64,000 bases of DNA from assembly GCF_009498235.1 (NCBI RefSeq), contig NZ_CP044205.1, positions 4,341,389 to 4,405,388 of the forward strand, read 5' to 3'. The notes under the pieces were generated by a model, which was given only the letters and a program-made list of their open reading frames with translations, ran no database searches and was not told the origin of the DNA. Shown piece by piece: positions 39,666 to 48,834 of this stretch (its first letter is position 1; the number at the start of each line of letters is the position of its first letter). The position numbers and the translations under genes are program-made. This DNA is from Candidatus Methylospira mobilis (GTDB lineage: Bacteria; Pseudomonadota; Gammaproteobacteria; Methylococcales; Methylococcaceae).

Positions 39666-40985
39666 ATGATTGAGCAACTGGCGGAACTGCCGACTTACGA
39701 GGTTTATAAGGATTCCGGGGTGGAATGGTTGGGGGAGATTCCGGCGCATTGGGAATTGAGCAAATTAGGCACTTGCCTTAAACCAGTATCTGTTAAAAAC
39801 AGATCAGATTTACCCTTGCTTTCAATTACGCGGGAAAAAGGAGTTATAACTCGAAACCTAGATGATGAAGACGAAAATCACAATTTCGTTCCAGATGATT
39901 TAAGCAATTATAAAGTGCTTGAACATGGGCAGTTTGGAATAAATAAAATGAAGGCTTGGCAAGGTTCTTATGGGGTATCAGACTTTACGGGAATCGTTAG
40001 CCCTGCCTATTTTATCTTCGCTTTTGCCAAACCAATTGCCCCTAAATTCTTTCATTTAGCAATTCGCAGCAAGCTATATACTTCTTTTTTTGGAAGCGCA
40101 TCTGATGGTGTGAGAATTGGGCAATGGGATTTATCCAAATCAAGGATGAAAGAAATTCCTTTTTTAATACCCTCTCTCCCTGAACAAACCGCCATCGCCG
40201 CCTTTCTGAACCGCAAAACCGCGCAGATCGACCAAGCGGTGGCGATCAAGGAACAACAAATCGCCTTGCTGAAAGAGCGCAAACAAATCCTGATTCAAAA
40301 CGCCATCACTCGTGGTTTTGATCCCAATGTGCCAATGCGCGATTCCGGCGTTGAGTGGATCGGTGAGATTCCGGAGCATTGGGAAATTAAGCGAGCTAAG
40401 TATTTATTCAAAGAGATAGATGAGCGTTCAGTTTCTGGTGAAGAGGAGTTGCTTTCGGTATCGCACATGACAGGCGTTACGCCTCGATCTGAAAAGAATG
40501 TCACCATGTTTATGGCGGAGGACTACACCGGCTCAAAAACCTGCCAAAAAGGCGACCTTGTTTTCAACATTATGTGGGCGTGGATGGGCGCGTTAGGTGT
40601 TTCGGATAGAACCGGAATTGTAAGTTCATCGTACGGCGTATTCCGGCAGATGAAAAATATGTTTAATCAAAATTATCTTGAATTTTTATTGAAAACGACT
40701 GGATATATTGAACATTACAATAAGGTTTCTACAGGCTTGCATTCATCTCGCCTGAGATTCTATTCGCATATGTTTTTTAATATGGAATTAGGCTTCCCAT
40801 CAAAAGACGAACAAGATGAAATAGTCGCCCACATCGAAACCCAATCCGCCAAAATCGAGCTAGCCATTGCCATCCAGCAACAACAAATCGACAAACTCAA
40901 GGAATACAAGGCCACGCTGATCAACAGCGCCGTGACCGGCAAGCTCAAAGTGACTGAACTTCGCGAATGCAAGGATGTTGGTTAA
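39666..40985 (+). CDS. hsdS: Type I restriction-modification specificity subunit HsdS
   Basis: HsdS chooses the target DNA. The 439-residue protein has two target-recognition domains, each introduced by an internal repeat (KDSGVEWLGEIPAHWE near residue 15 and RDSGVEWIGEIPEHWE near 225), and two coiled-coil spacers (QIDQAVAIKEQQIALLKERK near 185 and the C-terminal KIELAIAIQQQQIDKLKEYK). These are normal for class-I HsdS. The base composition in the TRDs is AT-rich compared with the spacers, a known sign of TRD exchange. The frame is intact. It is separated from hsdM by the toxin-antitoxin pair. Confidence 0.93.
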   Translation: MIEQLAELPTYEVYKDSGVEWLGEIPAHWELSKLGTCLKPVSVKNRSDLPLLSITREKGVITRNLDDEDENHNFVPDDLSNYKVLEHGQFGINKMKAWQGSYGVSDFTGIVSPAYFIFAFAKPIAPKFFHLAIRSKLYTSFFGSASDGVRIGQWDLSKSRMKEIPFLIPSLPEQTAIAAFLNRKTAQIDQAVAIKEQQIALLKERKQILIQNAITRGFDPNVPMRDSGVEWIGEIPEHWEIKRAKYLFKEIDERSVSGEEELLSVSHMTGVTPRSEKNVTMFMAEDYTGSKTCQKGDLVFNIMWAWMGALGVSDRTGIVSSSYGVFRQMKNMFNQNYLEFLLKTTGYIEHYNKVSTGLHSSRLRFYSHMFFNMELGFPSKDEQDEIVAHIETQSAKIELAIAIQQQQIDKLKEYKATLINSAVTGKLKVTELRECKDVG

Positions 40986-41377
40986 TGACCTTGGAACGTA
41001 GCCATGAGTATTTATTGTCCTTACTCAAGGAGTTGGTGAAGTTACCCGCCGAAACCGAATGGGTGGAGTTCAAGCACAATAACGCCCCGGAAGGAACCTG
41101 TGAATATATTTCCGCGTTAGCGAATGCCGCGGCTTTGATCGGCAAGCAGTCTGCTTACGAAGACCGCGTTCGCGCCTGTTATCAGCATTGCTGTTTGAAA
41201 TATGTCAACCGGGAGCCCATGAACAATACTTCTTTGCGCGAGCGGCTCAATATTGAGGAGGGGAATAGCGCCATTGCCAGCCGAGTAATCAAGCAAACGG
41301 TTGAATCCGGGCTTATTCGCTTGTACGATCCAAACGCGAACCGTAAGGCTTACCGCTATGTACCATTTTGGGCATGA
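40985..41377 (+). CDS. AlbA_2/Schlafen-like ATP-binding protein, internally deleted remnant
   Basis: The start overlaps the hsdS stop (TAATG). The N-terminal ~40 residues (LPAETEWVEFKHNNAPEGTC then YISALANAAALIGKQS) are the beginning of an AlbA_2 (Schlafen AAA_4) domain protein. At residue ~57 it jumps to the usual C-terminal tail with ACYQHCCLKYVNREPMNNTS and IRLYDPNANRKAYRYVPFWA. Full homologues are several hundred residues; the large middle is missing but the frame is kept, giving 130 residues. Full-length homologues often sit in type I restriction loci. The product is probably inactive. Confidence 0.65.
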   Translation: MTLERSHEYLLSLLKELVKLPAETEWVEFKHNNAPEGTCEYISALANAAALIGKQSAYEDRVRACYQHCCLKYVNREPMNNTSLRERLNIEEGNSAIASRVIKQTVESGLIRLYDPNANRKAYRYVPFWA

Positions 41378-41546
41378 CCTGTTTTCATTTGACGGTCATT
41401 TGATTGTGCAATCGTAGGAATTAAGTAACTTTTTTATTTGCTATACAAATCAAAATTATACAAAGAGCGCTTCATTTGATGATGACCAGTTTTTATGGAT
41501 TTCACGCTCTGCGTGACCACGATGGAAGTTTTATGAATCGTTTAAG

Positions 41547-41630
41547 GAGTCCCTATCGGCTACAAACCGGTTTGTGGAGCCTGTATTTGAAAATAGACTC
41601 CACAAACTTGTTTGTAGAGCGTCCGGACTC
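41547..41630 (+). promoter_or_regulatory. Long imperfect hairpin upstream of hsdR
   Basis: Two 33-base arms (41547-41579 and 41598-41630) pair over GAGTCC, CTACAAAC and TTTGTGGAG blocks, with a loop of 18 bases. The left arm contains the perfect palindrome ACAAACCGGTTTGT. The hairpin ends 36 bases before the hsdR ATG. It may be a regulatory leader structure or a small inserted repeat. The rest of the 41378-41666 gap is AT-rich with no gene. Confidence 0.5.
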
Positions 41631-41666
41631 TGCAAAGCCTCGTCTATTCAGCAAGTGAGCGCCATC

Positions 41667-44600
41667 ATGGTCAGCAAAACCACCGAGAAAGAACTGGAAA
41701 TCGCCATCGAAAAACAGCTGACCGGCACCTGTCTGGAAGCGCAAAAGCGTGTTGCCGAAGTGGGCGATCTGCCTTTCAGCCCCAACCACGGCTACCAGCT
41801 CGGCTTGCCGCAGGATTTCAACGCCCGTTACGCCATCGACAGCAAACGCTTTTGGGCGTTTCTGGAGCGCACCCAGCATGAAGAACTGGAAAAGCTGCAA
41901 AAGCACGGCGGCGATTGGCAGCTTAAAGTGCTGGAACGCTTCGATAAGCTGATCAAAAAATACGGCCTGCTGCATTTGCTGAAAAAGGGTTTGAGCGTCG
42001 ACGATGCCGTCTTGCACCTGATGTATCCGGCGCCGCTGGCCAGCAGTTCCGACAAAGTGAAGCAAAACTTCGCCGGCAACATCTTCAGCAGCACCCGCCA
42101 GGTACGCTATTCCTTGAGCAATACCCTGGAAGAAATCGATCTGGTGCTGTTCATCAACGGGCTGCCGTTTGCCACGCTGGAGCTGAAAAATCCCTGGACC
42201 GGCCAAACCGCGCGCTACCACGGCCAGAAACAATATCGCGAAGATCGCGACATCAACCAGCCTTTGCTGCAATTCGGCCGCTGTCTGGTGCACATGGCGG
42301 TGGATACCGATGAAATCTACATGACCACCAAACTGGCAGGGCCGCACACCTTCTTTTTGCCGTTCAATAAAGGCCATAACCACGGCGCCGGCAATCCGCC
42401 CAACCCCGACGGCCACAAAAGCGCGTATTTATGGCAGGCCATGTTCAGCAGGGACAGCGTCGCCAATATCATTCAGCATTTCGTACGATTGGACGGCAGC
42501 AGTAAGGAGCCGCTGGACAAGCGCACCTTGTTTTTCCCGCGTTACCACCAACTGGATGTGGTGCGCGAACTGGTGGCGCATGCCGGTCAAAATGGCGTCG
42601 GGCAAACCTATCTGATTCAACATTCGGCGGGGTCGGGTAAATCCAATTCCATCACCTGGGCGGCGTATCAATTGATTGAAGTGTATCCGCCGGATCAGGA
42701 AAAGCCGCTGTTCGATTCGGTGATTGTGGTCACCGACCGCCGCCTGCTGGATAAGCAACTGCGCGAGAACATCAAGGATTTTTCCGAAGTCAAAAACATC
42801 GTCGCCCCGGCGTTCAAGTCTTCCGAGCTGAAAAGCGCCCTGGAACAGGGCAAGAAAATCATCATCACCACCATCCAGAAATTCCCCTTTATCATCGACG
42901 GCATCGCCGATCTGAGCGATAAACGCTTTGCAGTGATCATCGACGAGGCGCACAGCTCGCAAAGCGGTTCGGCGCACGACAACATGAACCGGGCGATGGG
43001 CAAAAGCGGGCAGGCCGAGGAAGAGCTGGATGCGCAGGATAAAATCCTGCAAGCCATGCAATCCCGAAAAATGCGCGGTAACGCCTCGTATTTAGCCTTT
43101 ACCGCGACGCCGAAAAACACCACCCTGGAAAAGTTCGGCGTTAAACAAGCCGATGGCAGTTTCGAGCCGTTTCATTTGTACTCCATGAAACAGGCGATCG
43201 AGGAAGGCTTTATCCTGGACGTGCTGGCCAATTACACCACTTATAAAAGCTATTACGAGATCCAGAAATCCATCGGCGGTAATCCGCTGTTCGACAGCGC
43301 CAAGGCGCAGAAAAAACTGCGCGCCTATGTCGAGCGCCACCAGCAGACCATTGCCGTAAAAGCGGAAATCATGCTGGATCATTTCATTCCGCAGGTGGTC
43401 AACAGCAAAAAACTGAAAGGCAAGGCCAAGGGCATGGTGATTACCCAGAATATCGAGGCGGCCATCCGTTATTACCGGGCGATTAGCCAATTATTGAAGG
43501 ATAAAGGCAATCCGTTCAAGGTCGCCATTGCCTTTTCCGGCACCAAAGAAGTGGACGGCATCGAGTACAGCGAAGCGCAGATCAATGGCTTTGCCGAAAA
43601 CGAAACCCGCGATTATTTCGATAAAGACGAGTACCGCTTGCTGATCGTGGCCAATAAATACTTGACCGGATTCGATCAGCCCAAACTGTGCGCGATGTAC
43701 GTCGATAAAAAACTGCAAGGCGTGCTGGCGGTGCAAGCCTTGTCGCGCTTGAACCGGGCAGCGCCCAGGTGGGGCAAGAAAACCGAAGATTTGTTCATCC
43801 TGGATTTCTTTAATTCGGTGGACGACATCAAAAACGCCTTCGATCCGTTTTACACCGCCACGCGCTTGTCGGAAGCCACGGATGTCAATGTCTTGCATGA
43901 ATTAAAAGACGCGCTGGACGAGGCGGCAGTGTATGAGTGGTTCGAGGTCGAGCAGTTTGTCGCACTGTACTTCAGTAATGCCGATGCCCAGCAATTGAGC
44001 CCGCTGATCGATACGGCGGCGGACCGCTTCAATCAGGAGTTGGCGCTGGATGAACCGGCTAAAGCCGACTTCAAGATCAAAGCCAAACAGTTCGTCAAAA
44101 TCTACGGACAAATGGCCGCCATCATGCCGTTTGAAATTGTCGGATGGGAAAAACTGTTCTGGTTCCTGAAATTCTTGATTCCCAAGCTGATCGTCGCAGA
44201 TCCGGTTTCGAGTCAATTCGACGCGTTGCTGGAGTCCGTGGATTTGTCGTCATACGGTTTGGAGCGCGTCAAACTCAATCACCGCATTGGCTTGGATGCC
44301 AGTGAATCCGAACTGGAGCCCGCCAACCCGAATCCGCGCGGAACGCATGGCGGTGACGGGGAATACGATCCGCTGGATGAAATCATCCGCAGTTTTAACG
44401 AACGCTGGTTTCAAGGCTGGGGCGCAACGCCCGAAGAGCAACGCATCAAGTTCATCAACATCGCCGACGGTATTAAAGCGCATCCTGATTTCCAGGAAAA
44501 ATATCAAAACAATCCCGATGCCCATACCCGAATCCTGGCGTTCGAAAAGATATTCGAAGACGTGATACTCAAGAATCGACGCAATGAATTGGAGCTATAT

Positions 44601-44669
44601 AAGCTGCTTGCCAACGATCCGGCATTTAAAGCCGCCATGCAGCAAAGTTTGCGGCAAATGGTGGCTTGA
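41667..44669 (+). CDS. hsdR: Type I restriction enzyme HsdR (endonuclease and motor subunit)
   Basis: HsdR translocates DNA and cuts it. The N-terminal nuclease motif is IDLVLFINGLPFATLELKNP (D158, E172, K174), followed by the SF2 motor with Walker A SAGSGKSN (near 320) and the DEAH box IIDEAHSSQSG (near 426). The ATG at 41667 gives 1000 residues; the frame extends upstream to 41574 but that part covers the hairpin and is not family-like. Motif VI appears in VQALSRLNRA. The frame is intact. Together with hsdM and hsdS this would make a functional type I system. Confidence 0.95.
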   Translation: MVSKTTEKELEIAIEKQLTGTCLEAQKRVAEVGDLPFSPNHGYQLGLPQDFNARYAIDSKRFWAFLERTQHEELEKLQKHGGDWQLKVLERFDKLIKKYGLLHLLKKGLSVDDAVLHLMYPAPLASSSDKVKQNFAGNIFSSTRQVRYSLSNTLEEIDLVLFINGLPFATLELKNPWTGQTARYHGQKQYREDRDINQPLLQFGRCLVHMAVDTDEIYMTTKLAGPHTFFLPFNKGHNHGAGNPPNPDGHKSAYLWQAMFSRDSVANIIQHFVRLDGSSKEPLDKRTLFFPRYHQLDVVRELVAHAGQNGVGQTYLIQHSAGSGKSNSITWAAYQLIEVYPPDQEKPLFDSVIVVTDRRLLDKQLRENIKDFSEVKNIVAPAFKSSELKSALEQGKKIIITTIQKFPFIIDGIADLSDKRFAVIIDEAHSSQSGSAHDNMNRAMGKSGQAEEELDAQDKILQAMQSRKMRGNASYLAFTATPKNTTLEKFGVKQADGSFEPFHLYSMKQAIEEGFILDVLANYTTYKSYYEIQKSIGGNPLFDSAKAQKKLRAYVERHQQTIAVKAEIMLDHFIPQVVNSKKLKGKAKGMVITQNIEAAIRYYRAISQLLKDKGNPFKVAIAFSGTKEVDGIEYSEAQINGFAENETRDYFDKDEYRLLIVANKYLTGFDQPKLCAMYVDKKLQGVLAVQALSRLNRAAPRWGKKTEDLFILDFFNSVDDIKNAFDPFYTATRLSEATDVNVLHELKDALDEAAVYEWFEVEQFVALYFSNADAQQLSPLIDTAADRFNQELALDEPAKADFKIKAKQFVKIYGQMAAIMPFEIVGWEKLFWFLKFLIPKLIVADPVSSQFDALLESVDLSSYGLERVKLNHRIGLDASESELEPANPNPRGTHGGDGEYDPLDEIIRSFNERWFQGWGATPEEQRIKFINIADGIKAHPDFQEKYQNNPDAHTRILAFEKIFEDVILKNRRNELELYKLLANDPAFKAAMQQSLRQMVA

Positions 44670-44764
44670 ACAGTAATAGATGTATTTACTCCAATAATCT
44701 AAATTTATTCATTCCGCAGTCATGTCATTCACTGCCGCCAACAAAAAATGAATCAGACAGGGCT

Positions 44765-45160
44765 TCAAACTTCCCAAACCCGCACCTCCGGCGCGATACC
44801 GGCGTCCCGCGCGGCTTTGCAAAAAGCCCGATCAAAGGTGTGCATGACGGCGCTTCCGCAAGCGGCCAGATGCAAAGCATCGGCAAAATCAGCGCCCTGT
44901 GCGTACCACTCCAGTGCATGGCTGAATGCTTCGGCATCCTCAACGACCGTGTTGCCGATTTCCAGCAACGTAGCGAAAAATTCATAGAGTTGTCTACGGG
45001 TTTTCCTGTAGCGACTCCGCAATACCCATTCGGATTCCAGCAGTACGGTGCGCGAGATGAAAATAGCGTCACGGGCAATCAATTCGCGAACCACGGCGAC
45101 TTGATCGGGATTGTCGGTGACCAGAGCCCGCACCAGCAGATTGGTGTCAAAAGCGATCAT
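44765..45160 (-). CDS. vapC: PIN-domain toxin (VapC-type)
   Basis: The 131-residue PIN ribonuclease starts MIAFDTNLLVRALVTDNP, with the acidic catalytic residues D5, E43 (LLESEWVLR), D90-D94 (GADFADALH) and D108 (HTFDRAFCKAA). The VapC family cleaves tRNA or rRNA. The antitoxin gene lies directly upstream, overlapping by 14 bases. Confidence 0.9.
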   Translation of the reverse strand: MIAFDTNLLVRALVTDNPDQVAVVRELIARDAIFISRTVLLESEWVLRSRYRKTRRQLYEFFATLLEIGNTVVEDAEAFSHALEWYAQGADFADALHLAACGSAVMHTFDRAFCKAARDAGIAPEVRVWEV

Positions 45161-45425
45161 TTCTATATTCCCGGCATTCCTCGTCGGTAAGCTCCACGGG
45201 TTTGCACAACTCTTCAGTCGAAACCGGCGGGCCGTCGTGTTTGAGCATACCGATCAAATCAGCCAGATTACGGCCCGTTTTTTGGGGCGTGGTCTTGAGG
45301 GTAACGCCGGATGGACTGGAAATCAGCGTTAGCTCGGTTCCTGCTTTCCAATGTAGTTCGTCGCGAATTTCTTTGGGGATGACGACCTGCCCCTTACTGG
45401 AAAGGGTGATGATTGCGATGGACAT
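45147..45425 (-). CDS. vapB: AbrB/MazE-type antitoxin (VapB role)
   Basis: The 92-residue protein starts with the AbrB/SpoVT swapped-hairpin DNA-binding domain: MSIAIITLSSKGQVVIPKEI then LHWKAGTELTLISSPSGVTL. The C-terminal tail (DLIGMLKHDGPPVSTEEL) would cover the toxin. The ATG at 45425, preceded by GAGGGG, is used rather than a 45449 start. The pair is convergent to hsdR. Confidence 0.88.
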   Translation of the reverse strand: MSIAIITLSSKGQVVIPKEIRDELHWKAGTELTLISSPSGVTLKTTPQKTGRNLADLIGMLKHDGPPVSTEELCKPVELTDEECREYRNDRF

Positions 45426-45568
45426 GGCAAGCCCCTCAAGGTAAGACAAAAAGTAAGACGAATTATCGACTGGTCATGGGAGGACGGCAAGCGTTATAGC
45501 GGATCGGCGCGATTACCTTTCGAAATTCGGACGGAAATAACCCCCACAGGCCCGTTGTCCCCCGGCTC

Positions 45569-48500
45569 TCAGCTCAACAGCGCAAACAACCTGCTCACAT
45601 CACCCCACGCCTGCGCTATCAGCGTTTCGGGGAGGTTAGGGCTCTGGCTTAGCGAAACCACCTGCATTACCAGCGCCGCCTGTTCCGGCGTCAGCAACTG
45701 CCGAGGAAGAATTTCGCCGTAGAGCCAGACGGCGGCGTTTGCGGGGACGGGCGGTTGCGCCTGCCCGTTCATTGCCGCCACTTTGAGCAGCAAGGCCGAA
45801 GCCAATAAATCCATTACCCCGGCGCTGCATTGCTGTTCCATCAATACCTGCGCCGAACGGAGTTTTTGCGCGGAAACCGTCAGCAGCGGATTTTCCGGGG
45901 CTGTTTCCGTCGTTCCGGTTTCGAACAGGGTTCGGGTTTCGGCCAACGGCGAAGCGCTGCCCAGGCGCAACAGGCTGCGCAGGCTGCGGGCGTCCATCAC
46001 CGCGACCGGCATATCCGCTTCCGACAGTTCCTGCGCGCTCTGTTCGTCGGCATCCTGCCATTGCCGGACGACCACCAGCAGGCCTCCGCCCTTGGCCATG
46101 ATGCGTTCGATACGGTCTCCGAATGCCGTCTGGATTTTTTCGATCAGTCTTCTGACACGCGCATCCTCTTCGCTCTCGTCAGCCGCCGTCTGCTTACCGG
46201 CAGATTCCGCAATCTCCGTTGCCGGCGCAGGGCTCGAACCGGCGTCGGCAGCATCCCAGATTTCTTTCGGAGATCCGAGCGCCAGATCGTTTATCAGGGT
46301 TTCCAGCATTTTTTTGGAGACGCCGACCACGTCTTCCGAGGCGTCCGGGTCGACGACATTGTCGAACAAATCGCGTTTGCCTTTCACCAGTCTGGCGACA
46401 TGCTGCTCGTAGGAGTCTTCCGCCAGCAGCAGGAAAATCTGTACTTTCTGCTTTTGCCCCAGACGGTGTATGCGCGCGATGCGCTGATCCAGCACCGCCG
46501 GATTCCACGGCATATCCAGATTGATCAGCACAGAGGCCGATTGCAGGTTCAAGCCGGTGCCGCCGGCGTCGGTGGAAATGAACACCTGCAGCGCGTCGTC
46601 CTGCTGGAACTTTTCCATCAATTCGCCGCGCTTGTGGCTGGGAACGCCGCCGTGCAGGCGCACGCAACCCAGCCCCATGCCGCGCACCAGCGATTCGACC
46701 ATTTCCGTCATCAGCGCCCATTGCGAAAACACCACCGCCTTGCGGTTGCTTTGCAGACACAGTTCTTCCAGCAGCCTGGCCAGCTCGTCCAGCTTGGGCG
46801 AGCCTTGAGTTTGCTTGTCGACCAGCCCGGCGGCGTTGCAGGCCATGCGCGCCTGCTGCAACGCGGCCATCAGCCGGTTCTGCTCGCTGGGCGTCAACGG
46901 CCGCTTTTGGGCGATGGTCGCCAGACGACCGGCGGCGGTCAATGCCGAATCATGCAACTCCTGTTGTTTGGGGTTCATCGGTATGTCCAGCACCACTTCG
47001 GTACGATCCGGCAGTTGATCGCTGACCAGACTGCGGTTGCGCCGCAACATCACCGGGGCGATGCGCCGGCGCAGTTCCGACAGGTTGCGGTAGCCGACGA
47101 CTTTGCCGCGCTCGTCGGTGACGTGGAAGTCCAGCAGGCAGCGCCACAGCGGGCCGAGTACGCGCACATCCACCAGTTGCAGCAGGCTGTACAAGTCTTC
47201 CAACCGGTTTTCCAGCGGCGTACCGGTCAGCACGAACACATAGCGGGAAGGTATCAGCTTGACCGTGGAAGCCAGTTTGGTGCGCCAGTTTTTGATGCGC
47301 TGCGCTTCGTCGAGTATCAGCAGATCGGGTTTCAGGGTTTCGCCGATCACGATCAGGTCGCGCAGCACCAGTTCGTAATTGACGATGAAAAACAGCGCGT
47401 CGGCGCGATATTGCACCGTGCGGTTCTCCACCGGCCCTTGAACTATCTGTACGGTTTTGCCGGTAAATTTGGCGATTTCCCGCGCCCACTGATGTTTTAA
47501 AGAGGCCGGACACACCACCAGCACCCGATTGACGCCGGCATTATCGGCCAGCCAGCAGGCGGCGCTGATGGCTTGCAGGGTTTTGCCCAGCCCCATGTCG
47601 TCGGCCAGCAGCGCCCGTCCGCGCGAGGCCAGAAACGCGACGCCTTCGGACTGATACGGAAACAGCCGTACCTTGATGCCCGGCAATACGCCGTTGCCTT
47701 GCAGTATCGTCCGGCTGATCTGCTGGCCGCGCACGGCTTGCGCCGCATCTTCCGCGCATTGCTGCACATGCTGTACGGCATCGTCGCCCAATAAGAAATC
47801 GTCGCGTCCCTGCACAAGCTGCGAAAAGCGGAAAAAATCTTCCGGCAAGCGTCCGCTGAATACGCCCTGAGCGTCGAAAAACTCGGCAAACAAACGCGAT
47901 AAATCGTCTTCGACCTGAGCCGCGCGCTGTAGACGTATCACCGGACGGGTCGCGGATTCCCAGGCCAGATAGACAAAGGACAACGGGCAGCCCTGATCTT
48001 TCAGGCGCTGATACTCGGGTTTCGTTTTCGCAAAATGCAGCACCGCTTCGATGTGCTTGCAGGTGCCGAGCCGGTTGCTGGCCAGATCGGGGCAGGTGCA
48101 ATAATTCATGCGCTGATCCAGCGAACGAATCTGCACCTGATACCCGCGTTGGGTGTAGGTAGCGGAAACCAGCGAAGCCGCCTGCCAGACGCCGAAACCG
48201 AGATTGCCGCTCAGCAGCTTGACCCGGACTTCGTTGCGGCCTTTTTTGATACGCTCCTGTATCGCTTCGTCCACGGCGCTGCCCAGCGCGGCGTCATCCT
48301 GCCCGTATTGATCGGCATAGCGGTATAAAGCGGCTATCGCGTGCCGGCAAACGCGCTGCTCCCGGTTGCAATCGCAGCCGAAGCTCAATGCGCCGTCGCT
48401 GCCGGCGGATAACTCGACCCAGCATACCTCGTCATCGGCATCCTCGACCTGCGCAATCAGCCGGTTGTTTTCCTTCTCAAGCGCGATGACCCGGTTTTCA

Positions 48501-48589
48501 TTGAAATACGCCAAGCCTTCCTTGACCTGTTCGCCGGAAGCGATCGAATACAGGCGTTCGGTATCGTATAGAAAGTAATCGTTATGCAT
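45569..48589 (-). CDS. SNF2-family helicase with two SWIM zinc motifs
   Basis: The 1006-residue protein combines two N-terminal SWIM zinc-binding motifs (CDCNREQRVCRH at 72-83 and CTCPDLASNRLGTCKH at 164-179) with an SNF2/HepA-like motor: Walker A LADDMGLGKTLQA (near 329-340), DEAQ box LILDEAQRIKNW (near 425) and motif VI HRLGQKQKVQIF in the second RecA domain. The last ~200 residues are a helical domain without a recognised signature. The family acts on DNA or nucleoprotein complexes, and a few members belong to defence islands, but many are chromosomal helicases. It closes the island next to the vapBC pair. No partner gene overlaps. Confidence 0.9.
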   Translation of the reverse strand: MHNDYFLYDTERLYSIASGEQVKEGLAYFNENRVIALEKENNRLIAQVEDADDEVCWVELSAGSDGALSFGCDCNREQRVCRHAIAALYRYADQYGQDDAALGSAVDEAIQERIKKGRNEVRVKLLSGNLGFGVWQAASLVSATYTQRGYQVQIRSLDQRMNYCTCPDLASNRLGTCKHIEAVLHFAKTKPEYQRLKDQGCPLSFVYLAWESATRPVIRLQRAAQVEDDLSRLFAEFFDAQGVFSGRLPEDFFRFSQLVQGRDDFLLGDDAVQHVQQCAEDAAQAVRGQQISRTILQGNGVLPGIKVRLFPYQSEGVAFLASRGRALLADDMGLGKTLQAISAACWLADNAGVNRVLVVCPASLKHQWAREIAKFTGKTVQIVQGPVENRTVQYRADALFFIVNYELVLRDLIVIGETLKPDLLILDEAQRIKNWRTKLASTVKLIPSRYVFVLTGTPLENRLEDLYSLLQLVDVRVLGPLWRCLLDFHVTDERGKVVGYRNLSELRRRIAPVMLRRNRSLVSDQLPDRTEVVLDIPMNPKQQELHDSALTAAGRLATIAQKRPLTPSEQNRLMAALQQARMACNAAGLVDKQTQGSPKLDELARLLEELCLQSNRKAVVFSQWALMTEMVESLVRGMGLGCVRLHGGVPSHKRGELMEKFQQDDALQVFISTDAGGTGLNLQSASVLINLDMPWNPAVLDQRIARIHRLGQKQKVQIFLLLAEDSYEQHVARLVKGKRDLFDNVVDPDASEDVVGVSKKMLETLINDLALGSPKEIWDAADAGSSPAPATEIAESAGKQTAADESEEDARVRRLIEKIQTAFGDRIERIMAKGGGLLVVVRQWQDADEQSAQELSEADMPVAVMDARSLRSLLRLGSASPLAETRTLFETGTTETAPENPLLTVSAQKLRSAQVLMEQQCSAGVMDLLASALLLKVAAMNGQAQPPVPANAAVWLYGEILPRQLLTPEQAALVMQVVSLSQSPNLPETLIAQAWGDVSRLFALLS

Positions 48590-48834
48590 GAGAAACGACT
48601 GTTATGGTTATTTTCTTGAACGATTTACCGGGTTTCTCATACCGTCATGGACTCATGAGGGGATGTGGGGAAATGCAAATCCGCTCCTAAGGTTCAGTTG
48701 ACATAATCAATATTGGCGTCATCATTAACTTTATCGTAAACATCGCGCAGACTGAGTACGCTATATCTATACTTTCCAGCGGCGCTGATGTTTTCATGGA
48801 TGCATATAAGCGCAAGACAAATATCGACTCATAT

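Noticed and set aside
41574..41666. N-terminal extension of HsdR
   Set aside because: It is encoded by the leader hairpin and does not resemble HsdR; the ATG at 41667 gives the normal start.
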